A stretch of 64,000 bases of DNA from Stromatinia cepivora (Eukaryota > Ascomycota > Leotiomycetes > Helotiales > Sclerotiniaceae). Below, piece by piece: positions 10,420-21,385 of the stretch; position 1 is the stretch's first letter, and each line of letters starts with the position of its first letter. The stretch lies in the NCBI GenBank assembly GCA_014898415.1, contig RCTD01000030.1, positions 620,001 through 684,000 on the forward strand, written 5' to 3'. Below the pieces are notes generated by a model that saw only the letters and a list, made by a program, of their open reading frames with translations, was not told where the DNA came from and searched no databases. Made by a program: the position numbers and the translations under genes.

Positions 10420-12733
10420 CTAAACCTTTGGTCGCAAAAGTTTGTCTGCTCCATATTTAGAGTTGGTCTTGATCATTGCCATAAATTCCTTCTTGGTGGT
10501 TTGTCCATCAGAGTCACCAACTCTACCACGGAAATGTCCGAGCAATTGACCAATGGAGATACCCGCCGAAGGCAAAGCAGCAATAATCTCTTTAGGTGTA
10601 ATTGGTCCGAAACCAGATGGCGCTGTAGGTTCTATAGTAAAAATATTAGTACGCTCCAGAAATAGATGCAAAAGAAAATCCTTACCAGTTCCTTGAGCGG
10701 GGCTTCCAGCACGACTACCGCTGGATTTACCTGGTGCTGGACTAGCAGGTCTTGAAGCTGTTGGTGATCCTCCAATACGAAGAGTGATCTTTTTCTTCTT
10801 CCCACCTGCTCCATCTGACATTTCACCTCCTGTAGCCTCTCCGTCACTTGTGGCCCCTTGAGGGTTTGGTAGTGAAGAACTGATACGTGAAAGTTCAGAT
10901 GGATTTACAGACATCTTGACGATAGAAGATTTTCTCTGAGGTTGACCTGGGAGGAATTGTGAGGATGGTATTGGAGACATTGGCCTTGAACCTGGAATTG
11001 GAGTAGAAGTACCTGTAGGTTGTGATGAGCTAATATGCTTCTTTTTATGCTTCTTTCTGGATGATTCATTTCCACTGGATTCCGATAGATTCGGAGATCC
11101 TGCTCTTTTAAGACTCTTGGATTTCTTCAAAGGATCAGTGTGCTTAGGTCTGCCGGAAGGTGTATTGTTGCCCTTCGATGAAGTTCCTGAAGCCTTGGTT
11201 TCAGCCTTTAACTTGGCTTTGGCCTCTTCATCTTTCTTCTTGTCTATTTCCTTTTGCTTCTCTTCATCGGAGGTATCATCCTCGCTCTTTGGATTGTTAG
11301 TAAGTAGACAAACGGATTCGCAAAATACATACATCTGAAGAAGCATATGGATTACTAGAATCACTATCATAAATGAAATTCTTTTCGCGCTTGGTCAAAG
11401 CCTTTCGGACACCCTTTCCTAACTTTTTCTGTGCTTCTAATTCTTGCTCCTCTTTAATGAAGTCTTTCTCCACAGCCTCTTCATCTGCTTCACCGAACAA
11501 GTTTGCTCCTCTCTGATCTTGCTTAATTCTTTCTTGAGCGTCCTTTGTATCTTCATCCCTATCTGGCTCAACTGTGGGAAGCTCATCATCATCCTGGAAT
11601 AAGTCATCAGCATCGAAATCGAGTTCATCAATGTCTCTTGTTTCATTCCTGCTAGATCCTTTGAAGCTTTGACTCTCAGCTTTGACAGTATACAGCTTAT
11701 TCATCCCTCTGATATTTTCCTGAGTTGCACGTTGGGCCTCATTTCTCTCTTGTGTCTTCATGGCCCATCTAGATTCCTTGGTTTTCTTACTCAATAATGC
11801 TTCGGCTTCATCAATTGTGAGAGTGTTAAACTTGTTCTTTGAAGTGAACTTGTACCATTTTTCAACCGGAATCATCCTGAAAGAACTTCCCTCTGTAAAG
11901 AACATAACATTAACTTCCGACAAAGCACTCTCATAGTTACCGACCCAAGTATTCTTATTATCAGCATCTTCCAGATGCCAAGGTAAAGCTTCCTCGTATC
12001 TAAGATCAGACTCTTTTTTCTGCTCTGCTGTCTTATCAAGTCGATGTACTTGAGTAGTCTTTTCATTTCGGAAAGCTTGAGCTTTTTTAGCAGCTGATGC
12101 ATTAGCATTGTTGCCAGTAGGAGCTATCTGTGCACGATCGGCAGCCTTTTGCGCTTCCTTCTCCGCCTTCAATATTTCTTGTCTCTCTCTCTCCTTGGAA
12201 TCGACCACATCCTCCATTACCGTGTCTTCATCCTTGAATGCTTTACCAGGTGGTGGTTGTCGAGGATCTCTGCGATGAAGGGAGATTGGTCGCGTGAACT
12301 CGTCATGATTCGTAGGGTCAACCTCTTTCTTTCCAGCAAATCTCATGGCATGGTATCGTAATCCATCGCGCAACGCCCGCCTGGTAGTGAAGAGGGGGTA
12401 ATCTGTAACTTCCCCCTTTGGAGGATGTGTCCAACCTCCATATGTTTGTCTAGGCGCAACATTGCCATTGATAGGGATTGGGCCTCTTGGACCTGGTGCG
12501 CGTGGACCAGAAAAGTTGTTTAAAGATGTAGGTCCATTGGGTCTAGCTGGTGCCAAGCCGTTCAAGTTCGCGCCGGGAGGTTTAGAAGGTACATTTGGTC
12601 TGCGGATAGGTTTCTTTCTTGGTCTTAGAGGATCGGCAGCCTTGGGTTTACGTGTAAATTGTGGTGCGCCGCCACTGTTGGGAGTGGGTGTAGGAGTTCG
12701 TCCATTTGACATGCCAGATGGGGAGGCGGACAT
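10420..12733 (-). CDS. TFG1: Transcription initiation factor IIF, alpha subunit (Tfg1/RAP74)
   Basis: Three exons (11333-12733, 10686-11286, 10420-10631) give 737 residues. Introns are 11287-11332 (GTATGT, branch tactaac) and 10632-10685 (GTAAGG, branch tactaat). The N-terminal part has the RAP74 core: GGWTHPPKGEVTDYPLFTT near residue 105, later an acidic, Lys/Glu-rich linker with FDADDLFQDDDELP. The middle is Ser/Pro/Lys-rich and disordered. The last 60 residues fit the RAP74 winged-helix: ITPKEIIAALPSAGISIGQL, then LLGHFRGRVGD and KKEFMAMIK. TFIIF binds RNA polymerase II and stabilises the preinitiation complex; the C-terminal winged helix contacts TFIIB and the Fcp1 phosphatase in known orthologs. 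The second intron is 54 nt, divisible by three and lacks an in-frame stop, so its retention would insert 18 residues. Confidence 0.92.
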
Positions 12734-14005
12734 TTTGAATGGTTATCCTGGAAATCTCGAGATTCTGGCGGTTGAAAGTTCAGTCCACGCAGAAGAATAG
12801 ATAACCGATATAGAAGTCTCCTGAACTGAGAGACTCAATATGATTCTTCTCTTTTTGGAATAAACTTGGGGAGCTGTGGTTGCTTTGGAAGGAACCTTAA
12901 TTATTTATATTCGGTCGCAGAAGCTGAAAAGAAGTTGTATCTCTAATCTCAGAAATTGTACTCATGTGCTTCTATGTTGTCGCAATATATTTTGGGATAG
13001 ATTTTGGTTGATGGAGATTTCTTCCTTCTCTGTGGTAGTTTGATTGTTCTTTGTTGTAATAAATTTGCTTTGTGGGTTGACTTTAACTTTGATATGTTTC
13101 TTCCATCCAAGATACAATCGGTGCAATGACAAACAGCCATATTTAGCTAGTCCGAAAGTGGTATAGTGGATTTGGGATCGGCAACCCATATTTAATTTTA
13201 TACGGAGTAGTCACATTTTACCAGGGTTACAAGCGCTAAAGAGTCTTAAATTCATATTTATTAATGGAGGACTGAGGTTGTAATAATCCTTAGAGGTACA
13301 AATTGGTGCCTTGTTCATTAGGCTATTCACCCCTCACCTGATAACAAGCGTTCCCATCTGATATTGTTTGCAACATATCAACTTGGAAGGCTTCGGTTGG
13401 GTTTTTGTAAATTTTGGAGTTGGGGAACCTTTTAACAAACACAACCTTCACACAACCTTCTCTTTGAAATACTCACATCCATCTCTGGGTCTTGCATTAC
13501 GTTGATCATCATCAACGATTATATTTCATTCACTCATTTGATGCAATATTGATTTGTTTCTTCTTGATAATTAATTCAGTTCTAATTGGGGAATATTTCA
13601 ATATCATTCATCCCAAAGAGAATGAGAAAGGGAATATTCTAGATCTCCAGCAATCCACCAATCCAAACATATCAGAGACTGAATTTACAAAGCAACCAAC
13701 AGCATATTCAATATCAATCAACCATCAATCTCTCTCTCATAGTTAGGTATCAATAATAGTGCATCTATTCATCTATTTGCGAAATACATCCAAGATACTG
13801 GAATAGGAATATAGCTTCAGCATTTCATCACATGATCAATCTTCACTGATATCATCACTTTCGAAGATAACTTCAATCCTGGGGTTGTGGTTACTGTCAA
13901 GAGACATCCCAAGAGACAGTGAGCATCATATCAATCTTTGGTATAAAATTGATAATTGATTTCTGCAATTTTCAAAACTTCCAAGTTATCATCCAATTTA
14001 CAAGC
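12734..14005. other. Divergent promoter/5' UTR region, TFIIF-alpha and Cid1-like gene
   Basis: About 1.3 kb between two divergent starts. It is AT-rich with CT-rich stretches near 13440-13500 and 13640-13760, which look like leader sequence for the plus-strand gene. A plus-strand frame at 13492-13746 and in-frame codons upstream of 14006 (from 13919) read as low-complexity leader, not protein. Confidence 0.5.
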
Positions 14006-17000
14006 ATGTTTCCAGTAGGGAAAGAGCAAGGTGACCACCTGCCTAGAGGAGGTTTGGGTGGTACTGGTAATGGACTTGAAGATCGTCTTCGAGGTCTCAT
14101 TCTCGATAATGCCAATGTCATCACGAAAAATGAAATCAATATGCACCCACCCCCTGCAATCGATACTGCTACTCCCCATCTTCCACCGCATATGCTCACA
14201 GCTAGCCCGTCAGAGCAACAGGAATATCTTTCCAACATGACTTCCAAGGCTACTGAGTCATTAAACCCCGTTTCCACCAACACTGCTCCATTGTCCCCAC
14301 AGCCTGGAAAGAAGAGAATGAATCAAGCTCAAAGAAGGCAAATGAATGCTCAACTTTCAATTCCAATTGACTCTAGACAGCAAGAACAGCAGCATCGTCA
14401 GCAAACAGGTCCATCATCCCGAAATTACACGCCTCATTCGGCACAGCGGCAACCAACACCATCTACACCTCAATACTACAACAACAACCACAGGAACAAC
14501 CAAAGATTTCAACCAATGCAACAACAACAACAACAGTTTACCCCACAATCATCGCACCAGACGCCCACATCTCCCTATACCCCTCAGATAGCATATCAAA
14601 ACTCTCCTAGGTCAGGTGGGTTTTCAAACCAAGGAAGCCCCAACCTTCAATTCCAGAAGCCCATCTACCCCCAGCAACATCAGCCATATCAGCAACATGT
14701 TTGGCAAAATATGAACCAGACAAGTCCCGGAACCAGTTCGTTCACCCCAAGACCTCCCCCACAGAATCGACAATTGTACCAACCAGGTCCGTCAAATTCT
14801 GGTGGTCAAGGACGGAGAAATTTTGGAGCGAATGCTGAAGAAATGACTGGCCAAAGCGCATTCTTGGACAAACTGGCTGAAGAGTGCGTCCCAAAAGTGG
14901 CGATTGACATTAATGAGGCAAACAAGAAAGAGGAGTTCCGGGCTCATATTGAAAAGATTTGCAAAGCGGCAATTGCTGAACATGAGCAAGAAGAGCGTGG
15001 TAACAAAGAATTTGATGCTTCGACTGTCGAGTTGAAATGTTACGGAAGTTTGAGCTCCGGCTTTGCAACCAAAGGTTCTGATATGGATCTTGCAATACTT
15101 ACACCATTCTCGAATCCATCTGCGGAGTCATCGGAGTCCCAAATACCACGGTTGTTGGAGAAGAAGTTGCTGAATTTGGGATACGGCGCACGACTACTCA
15201 CTAGAACAAGAGTCCCTATCATCAAGCTTTGCGAGAAACCACTCCCAAAATTAATGGCAGATCTTCTAGAGGAGCGTAAAAAATGGGATAGTGGCTTGAA
15301 TGAAGGTCAAGATGATGATGCATACGAAAAGCACTTGGAAGCTCTTACCACAAAGTCTCCGGAATCAATCCAAGTAGATCCAGACTCGAAAACTAAACCC
15401 TTGACTAAAACCACGAGTAATCCCAGCAATCAAGGTAAATCAGGTAACACGGGAAATACAAATCCAACTGAGAAGAAAGGTATTACTTTGAAGCAAAAGG
15501 ACCACCAGAATCTCATTGACTACCACATTTGTGCCAAGCGTGCTTTGAGGAAAAATGGCGGACGCGATTTGTCTTTAAACTCCACTGAGCTCAGTATTCA
15601 GGAGGCGAAGATTCTCAATGAAGTTTGTCGAGCTTTCATACTTGGATTGCACTCTGAGGACTTATCCAATCGGCTATCCAATTATCCGTCTATCTCTCCA
15701 TTGTTTGATCCTTCCATTCCTTTTGTCCAGCGATCCTTAAACGGGATTTGCACACAGATTGAAGGAGAGAGGCTAGCCATGGCATGGGAAAAACGGACAT
15801 TAATGGAAGCAACGGACAAACAAGAGTCGGAAGCTCTCGCCGTTCTTGAGACATGGAAGATTTTGCAGAAAAAAACAGGACCACTCACGGAGTCTGAAAT
15901 CTATAACAAACAACTCCACACCGCTTCTGAACGTCTGAAAAGGATTCATTCTTTACGCCTTCTATATCTCGAGCAACTGATGTTTGAGAGTCCACAACAA
16001 TACCTTGCGAGAGTGGAAAGACTCAAAGAAGATCTTGAAGGCAAGGGGTTGCCTCAAAACCTCATCCGGCCACGGAACTTAACGGAAGAAGAAGTCGTGA
16101 CGCGGTTTGTTAAGCATTACATTGATGGCATTCACGATGTTCATATTCGGGGAGCCTTGCAATGTATGGAGGATATAATGACATTGAAAGATGTAGCTCG
16201 CCGACATCAGATTTTGCAACTTGCGAAAGATTATGAACATGCTCTTGAAGCTAATCTCTATGACGAGAATTACATTCACCATGTTGAACGATACATCCGG
16301 GTATTGCGAGACCTAGCTAGTAGGCAATTTTCTGTTGATCCTTCACAAGCGGAACTGGTAGCCATCATGCGTACTCTTCCCGATCCGACTCAGATATCAC
16401 TGAATAAGCCGCGGGATCGATACAAGGATCATCTTGAGTTTCCCAAGGACAAGGTCGGCATTCAATGTGATATCAATTTCTCAAATCATTTGGCCTTACA
16501 TAACACATTACTTCTCAGGCTCTACTCTCTATGTGATTCAAGAGTCAAGATGGTGGTGCTTTTTGTGAAACACTGGGCTAAAACTCGCGGAATCAATACT
16601 CCATATCGAGGCACTCTTGGAAGTTACGGCTATGTACTGATGGTTTTACACTATCTCATGAATGTTGCTCAACCTCCAGTCTTGCCCAATCTTCAACACA
16701 TGAACAAAGAGCCGACTGCACATCTTTCTCCTGCCGAGAAAGAAGCTCAGACTACTTGTGATGGTCGAGATGTGAGATTTTGGAGAAATGAAGCGGAGAT
16801 CAGATCTTTGGCTGAGCGTAAGATGTTAACACAAAACCATGACTCTGTAGGGATGTTACTTCGAGGATTCTTTGAATACTTTGCACAGAATGGGCTGATG
16901 ACAACGGTTCAAGGAGTCAAGGGATTTGAATGGGGTCGTGAAGTTTTGAGTTTACGATCAAACTATGGAATCCTTAGCAAGCAGGAGAAAGGATGGGTCG

Positions 17001-17446
17001 GTGCCAGAACGGTCGTTGAAACTACACAAATAGCAGCTCCTCCGACACCTTTAAAACCAGCATTTTCAACTCCAGCAAGTCCCAAGGCTGTTGAAGGGAA
17101 TACTAGCAATTCAACCACGGCACCGGAACCTAAACTTGCAAAGGAGGCTCCCAAAACTGTGGAAGAAACTAAGGAAGTCCGTCACCGATATCTTTTGGCA
17201 ATTGAAGATCCATTCGAGATAGAGCACAATATTGCACGTACTGTGACTCATAATGGAATTGTATCAATTCGAGATGAATTCAGACGTGCATGGGGTATTA
17301 TCAGAACCCTTGGAACTAGATTCCAATCCAAAGATGGACTTTTAGATCCAATCCCTGACCCTAGCGATTCCAAAGCTGAATTGCAAATCCTACTGAATTC
17401 AATTCACGGACGGAAAAACAATGGAGTTGTGGCTGGAAACGTTTGA
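14006..17446 (+). CDS. Cid1-family poly(A)/poly(U) polymerase with a split catalytic domain
   Basis: Intronless frame of 1146 residues. I start at the ATG at 14006 (caagcATGTTTCC); an in-frame ATG 87 nt upstream would add leader-like residues. Residues 1-270 are low-complexity (Gln/Asn/Pro/Ser, including QQQQQQ). The nucleotidyltransferase core begins with LKCYGSLSSGFATKGSDMDL: GS at 347-348 and metal-binding Asp at about 359 and 361. The strand TRVPIIKLCEKP follows near residue 400. The third catalytic Asp (VGIQCDINFSN, about D822) comes only after roughly 400 inserted residues: a Ser/Thr/Lys linker, then a long helical block (about 510-790). The central domain (KMVVLFVKHWAKTRGINTPY, GTLGSYGYVLMVLHYL) and PAP-associated segment (SVGMLLRGFFEYFAQ, near 950) are intact. 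Cid1-type enzymes add A or U tails to RNA. Substrate preference cannot be read here. Confidence 0.85.
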   Translation: MFPVGKEQGDHLPRGGLGGTGNGLEDRLRGLILDNANVITKNEINMHPPPAIDTATPHLPPHMLTASPSEQQEYLSNMTSKATESLNPVSTNTAPLSPQPGKKRMNQAQRRQMNAQLSIPIDSRQQEQQHRQQTGPSSRNYTPHSAQRQPTPSTPQYYNNNHRNNQRFQPMQQQQQQFTPQSSHQTPTSPYTPQIAYQNSPRSGGFSNQGSPNLQFQKPIYPQQHQPYQQHVWQNMNQTSPGTSSFTPRPPPQNRQLYQPGPSNSGGQGRRNFGANAEEMTGQSAFLDKLAEECVPKVAIDINEANKKEEFRAHIEKICKAAIAEHEQEERGNKEFDASTVELKCYGSLSSGFATKGSDMDLAILTPFSNPSAESSESQIPRLLEKKLLNLGYGARLLTRTRVPIIKLCEKPLPKLMADLLEERKKWDSGLNEGQDDDAYEKHLEALTTKSPESIQVDPDSKTKPLTKTTSNPSNQGKSGNTGNTNPTEKKGITLKQKDHQNLIDYHICAKRALRKNGGRDLSLNSTELSIQEAKILNEVCRAFILGLHSEDLSNRLSNYPSISPLFDPSIPFVQRSLNGICTQIEGERLAMAWEKRTLMEATDKQESEALAVLETWKILQKKTGPLTESEIYNKQLHTASERLKRIHSLRLLYLEQLMFESPQQYLARVERLKEDLEGKGLPQNLIRPRNLTEEEVVTRFVKHYIDGIHDVHIRGALQCMEDIMTLKDVARRHQILQLAKDYEHALEANLYDENYIHHVERYIRVLRDLASRQFSVDPSQAELVAIMRTLPDPTQISLNKPRDRYKDHLEFPKDKVGIQCDINFSNHLALHNTLLLRLYSLCDSRVKMVVLFVKHWAKTRGINTPYRGTLGSYGYVLMVLHYLMNVAQPPVLPNLQHMNKEPTAHLSPAEKEAQTTCDGRDVRFWRNEAEIRSLAERKMLTQNHDSVGMLLRGFFEYFAQNGLMTTVQGVKGFEWGREVLSLRSNYGILSKQEKGWVGARTVVETTQIAAPPTPLKPAFSTPASPKAVEGNTSNSTTAPEPKLAKEAPKTVEETKEVRHRYLLAIEDPFEIEHNIARTVTHNGIVSIRDEFRRAWGIIRTLGTRFQSKDGLLDPIPDPSDSKAELQILLNSIHGRKNNGVVAGNV

Positions 17447-18350
17447 AGTTCTATGGGAGTATCAAATGGAGGATAGGAAAACGGAAAAACTGGAGCACTT
17501 GGCGTTGTTGTGGAAGAAACACACGATTTTACGAATAGAAAAGAAATGAGGTTAGCTCTTGCTAACGCACCAAACCAATTTGCATGATTGTTATTTGATT
17601 GTCTCTACTCACGTGAAGAATCCAAGTGGATTGAGCCCCTGCATTTAGCCAAGATAACTTAGCATTTGCAACTATTGGTTTCGTATTTCCCCGCACATTG
17701 GAAGCTACATGATTTCTCAATTTCTTTTTTGTTTGACTCGACAATACGAATTGTTGGAATAATATACAAGCATATTTCGTACCCCATGTGTGCTTACTCG
17801 TGCACAAGCGGAGGTTTACGCCATAAGGCCCCAAAAAGTTTGGTGATTTCTTATCTGGGGAAATTTCCCCACGAATATGAAAATTTCCCCCACAATTGCA
17901 AGGTAATTTCTCTAGTATTACTCCAGGATCACGCCAGGATTAACACAAACTAATGAGAAGCGTGCATGTCTATTGGAGCGCCACGTCTAGATACATTAAA
18001 ATAACGAAGGGAGATTGGTGCATTTATTATTTCAATCATTTCCGTGTGGATGTAGAACCCTTGGTGTTGGTGAGCAAATCCTACGGCGCAGCACTCCATG
18101 TTATAGCTGTCGAAATCCCATGGGGAAAAAGATTTAATACATGTATATTTCAAACCCTTGATCAACGTTACATTTGACTGTCTGGTTGTATCTTGCATTT
18201 TTTTGTACCTTTGTACCTGCTTTCTTTATATCACTAGTGGGGGTAGTTAATTAATTGAGTGAGGATAACCTCGATTCAATTGTGTCCATCACCTCATCAC
18301 AAGGATTTCAATCAATATTGTGGATAGGAAATCTAAAAACAAGACGCAAG
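17447..18350. other. Intergenic region upstream of the sugar transporter
   Basis: About 900 bp between the Cid1-like gene and the transporter. Small frames on both strands carry no recognisable features. It includes aaatttcccc repeated in direct order near 17870-17890 and a CT-rich stretch before the transporter start. It probably holds the transporter promoter. Confidence 0.45.
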
Positions 18351-20273
18351 ATGTTCAATACCACTAACAAGAGATGGTACAATTGGTTAGTATCATCCCA
18401 GAATCGAAACTCCAGATGCCCAAGTAAAAGTCTAATTCTTCTTCTTCAGGTACATATCTATGGTGGCAGCAGCATGTATGGTATTGTACGGTTACGATGC
18501 TTCTGTTTTCAACGCGTGTCAAAATTCTAAACATTGGGTTGCATACTTCGATAAGCCGGTAAGAAGCACAATCATTCTCGTCGCTAAAAGACAAAAGCTA
18601 ATATCGATCAGAGTACATATAAAATCGGCCTTGTAAACACTTCTTACAACATCGGTGGCATCGTATCAGGATTCTTTTTCGGTGGACCAATCGTACGTGA
18701 ACAATTTCCCAAGTACAATTCAACAAGACTCGTTAAATGCTAATAACAGTCTAGGCTGATCGACTCGGACGGAGATGGGGAATGGGAATTGGTTGTTTGT
18801 TAACTATCGTTGCTACCTTCGTGCAGTGTTTTACTCCGAGAGGAAATTTGAATGCTTTCATTGGTGGGCGTGTTATCATTGGTTTTGGGCAGGGAATCGC
18901 TTTGAGTTCGTATTTCCTGCTTTGTAATGTTTTTATTGGAGATTTTCTGATGATTGTTTAGCTGCTGGTCCGGTTTATATTGGGGAACTTGCACCGCCGG
19001 AGATTCGCGGTAAGATCATGGGATTCTGGCAACTATTCTATTCAGTTGGTTCATTTATCGCCTACTGGATTGCCTTCGCCACAGGAAAACACACTGCCGC
19101 CCTCGGAGATTGGGATTGGAAAACAATTGTCATTTTCCAAATGTTGGTTCCAATCATCATCTGTGTTCTTCTCCCCTTCATCCCAGAAACCCCTCGTTGG
19201 TACATCCGAAACGGAAACATTGAGGGAGCCCGTAAATCCCTTCTCCTCGTCCGCGACACCGAACAAGAAGTCGAAGATGAACTTCTCCAAATTAGAGAAG
19301 CGCTTGAATACGAAAGGGAACAAACGTCTACTAGTTCCTACAAAGCATTATGGATGGATAAATCCGTTCGTAAGAGAATGTGGATTGCTTTTATCATTAA
19401 CGGAGGTCAACAACTTACTGGGCAAGGAAGTCTTAATAGTTATTCTTCGGCTATCTATAAGGGTATCTACAAAGATGCTGAAACTATCAATCTCATCAAC
19501 GCCATCAACGGTACCTGCGGTATTCTCTTCACTCTCAACGCCGTCTGGACCGTTGATCGCTACGGACGTAAATTCCTCTTTATCGTCGGCGGTTTCGGAA
19601 TGGCTCTTTGCATGATCGCTTTCGCTTCGGTGGGTATAGCGACCCCTGACTCGTACTATCTTAATGGAACGACGAGAACTCTTACGAAAGATCAACCAGT
19701 TGGTATCGCACTTACGTTCTTGCTTTTCTTGTTCATCTTCTTTTATAAACCTACTTGGGGAGCGACAACTTGGATTTGGACGTCGGAAATCTTTAGTATG
19801 AATGTGAGGGCTCAGGCGGTGGGTATGTGTAGCCAGTGGCAGAACGTGTCGAATTTGGTTTTTAATCAATTCTTCCCTGTTTTCTTGGCAAAGTGTAGTT
19901 TGTAAGTCATCCCTCTTCCTCTTCCTACCTCCTCATCACCATCCCTTCCTCTTCTTCCTCTCTCTTTCCCCTCACCCTCCCTGTCGCACTAAACTAACCT
20001 CCTCTCCTCCACAGCTACACATTCTACTTCTTCGGCGGCCTAAACTGTCTCCTCGCCCTCTTCGTCATCTTTGTCGTCCCCGAAACCCGCAATATCATGC
20101 TGGAGGAAATGGATGTTCTTTTTGGAGGCGTAAATCATGTTGAGAAAGGGGGTGCGCAGTTGAAGCTCGAGGATGCGCATCATGCGCATGTGCAGCATGT
20201 TGAGAGTGCGGCTGCTGGAGAGGATATTAGGGAGGTGGGGACGGAAAATGTGGTTTTGAGGGAGAAGGTTTAG
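18351..20273 (+). CDS. MFS sugar transporter (sugar porter family)
   Basis: Six exons: 18351-18385, 18450-18558, 18612-18692, 18755-18905, 18962-19901, 20015-20273. All junctions keep frame, giving 524 residues. The start MFNTTNKRWYNW leads into the first membrane helix (VAAACMVLYGYDASVF). Sugar-porter signatures are present: ADRLGRRWGMG after helix 2, GGRVIIGFGQGIALTAGPVY, ELAPPEIRGK, PETPRWYI at the end of helix 6, and QQLTGQGSLNSYSS in helix 7. VDRYGRKFLF, EIFSMNVRAQA and the final VPETRNIMLEEMD complete the set. About twelve hydrophobic helices are visible. The family moves hexoses, pentoses or disaccharides across the plasma membrane by proton symport. Which sugar is not readable; the neighbours (GH43, GH28) suggest a plant-wall sugar. 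The gene is convergent with the GH43 gene. Confidence 0.92.
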
Positions 20274-20312
20274 GGGTTTGTGAGGGGGGTGTGGATTGGT
20301 TGGGGAGTTGGT

Positions 20313-20368
20313 GGGATGGCTTGGGTGGGATGGCTTGGGTGGGATGGCTTGGGTGGGATGGCTTGGGT
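20313..20368. repeat. 14-bp tandem repeat, four perfect copies
   Basis: The unit gggatggcttgggt is present four times without mismatch, followed by degenerate gtggcttggcttgggtggct. It starts 40 bp after the transporter stop codon, so it probably lies in the 3' UTR. Confidence 0.9.
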
Positions 20369-20784
20369 GGCTTGGCTTGGGTGGCTCGGGTTCATTGAAT
20401 CTGCTTTGGGTATCTTGGTAGTAGTGATATACTTTTGTCCACACCTGTACGCGATTAATATTTTTCCTTTCGTCCCTACCTATAGATCATTCTATTCCAG
20501 GGCTTCTGCGAGTATAATCTGCACTGCAATTTAATCCCGCCATAACGTTATATAAATCAATTGATCCATACCTGTCGTCTCCTGCTATTGACTGCTGGAT
20601 TAATATTAATACCATACATATAACATGGTTATTAAAATTTCGTAAACCTACCAAATCACTCGGTTTTTTTTTTTTTCCTGGGTTTCTGTTTTCTTGATGT
20701 TTTGGGGTTTGAAATTTGAAATTTGTATGTTCTTAAGCTTTGGAATGAATGAATTAATTAATTAATGAATTGGCGGTTTGTTTT

Positions 20785-20880
20785 ATAGAATTACAGAATT
20801 ATAGAATTATAGAATTATAGAATTATAGAATTATAGAATTATAGAATTATAGAATTATAGAATTATAGAATTATAGAATT
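20785..20880. repeat. 8-bp tandem repeat (atagaatt), twelve copies
   Basis: Eleven copies of atagaatt and one acagaatt variant (second unit) run head to tail in AT-rich intergenic DNA. Confidence 0.95.
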
Positions 20881-21075
20881 ATACTAGGTATTTAGATGGA
20901 GATGGAGGGTAGATGATTTGTCTGAGAATTTGAAGTATATGGGGAATATTAGGGGAATATTGTGGGTGTGTATTTATGGTTGTTTGTTAGGGAAAGTGTT
21001 AGAATATGGGATTTGGGATTAGATGATAGGTGATGGTTGGTGTGATTATTGAGAAGTTTCAAAGTTTCAAATGGG

Positions 21076-21106
21076 TGGAGAATGGAGAATGGAGAATGGA
21101 GAATGG
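21076..21106. repeat. 8-bp tandem repeat (ggagaatg), about four copies
   Basis: A purine-rich array, tggagaatggagaatggaga and onward, in the region just downstream of the GH43 3' end. Confidence 0.85.
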
Positions 21107-21385
21107 GTTTTTGGTTGAGATTATGCGGGTAGATTTGTATATATAGATGGGGTGTTTGAAAGGGTATTGGATGGATGGATAGATAGATAGCTGCAGACTG
21201 GGAGGAAGTATGAGTATTGTAATTGTGAAGCCTGATTTGTTTCGATATGAAATATCACTTATTTTATCTACCAAAAAAATTATTTCCTTCTAGCTATCAA
21301 TCATGATCTCTAAATCCTGTTCTAATAATCTCTGTATCATATCCCCCCCCCAAAAATAGAGAGCCGAAGCATCTCCACCACTAAA

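Larger units (their letters stand above)
20274..21385. other. Intergenic region rich in short tandem repeats
   Basis: About 1.1 kb between the convergent transporter and GH43 genes. It carries three separate tandem arrays (14-bp, 8-bp atagaatt, 8-bp ggagaatg), poly-T near 20665 and 7 C at about 21343-21350. No gene is supported. Confidence 0.6.

Noticed and set aside
13919..14005. Earlier in-frame start for the Cid1-like gene
   Set aside because: The extra 29 residues are hydrophobic leader-like translation; the ATG at 14006 has a better context and starts the polar N-terminus.
19348..19869. 173-codon antisense frame in the sugar transporter
   Set aside because: It is the mirror of a conserved coding exon; the sense strand carries the family motifs.
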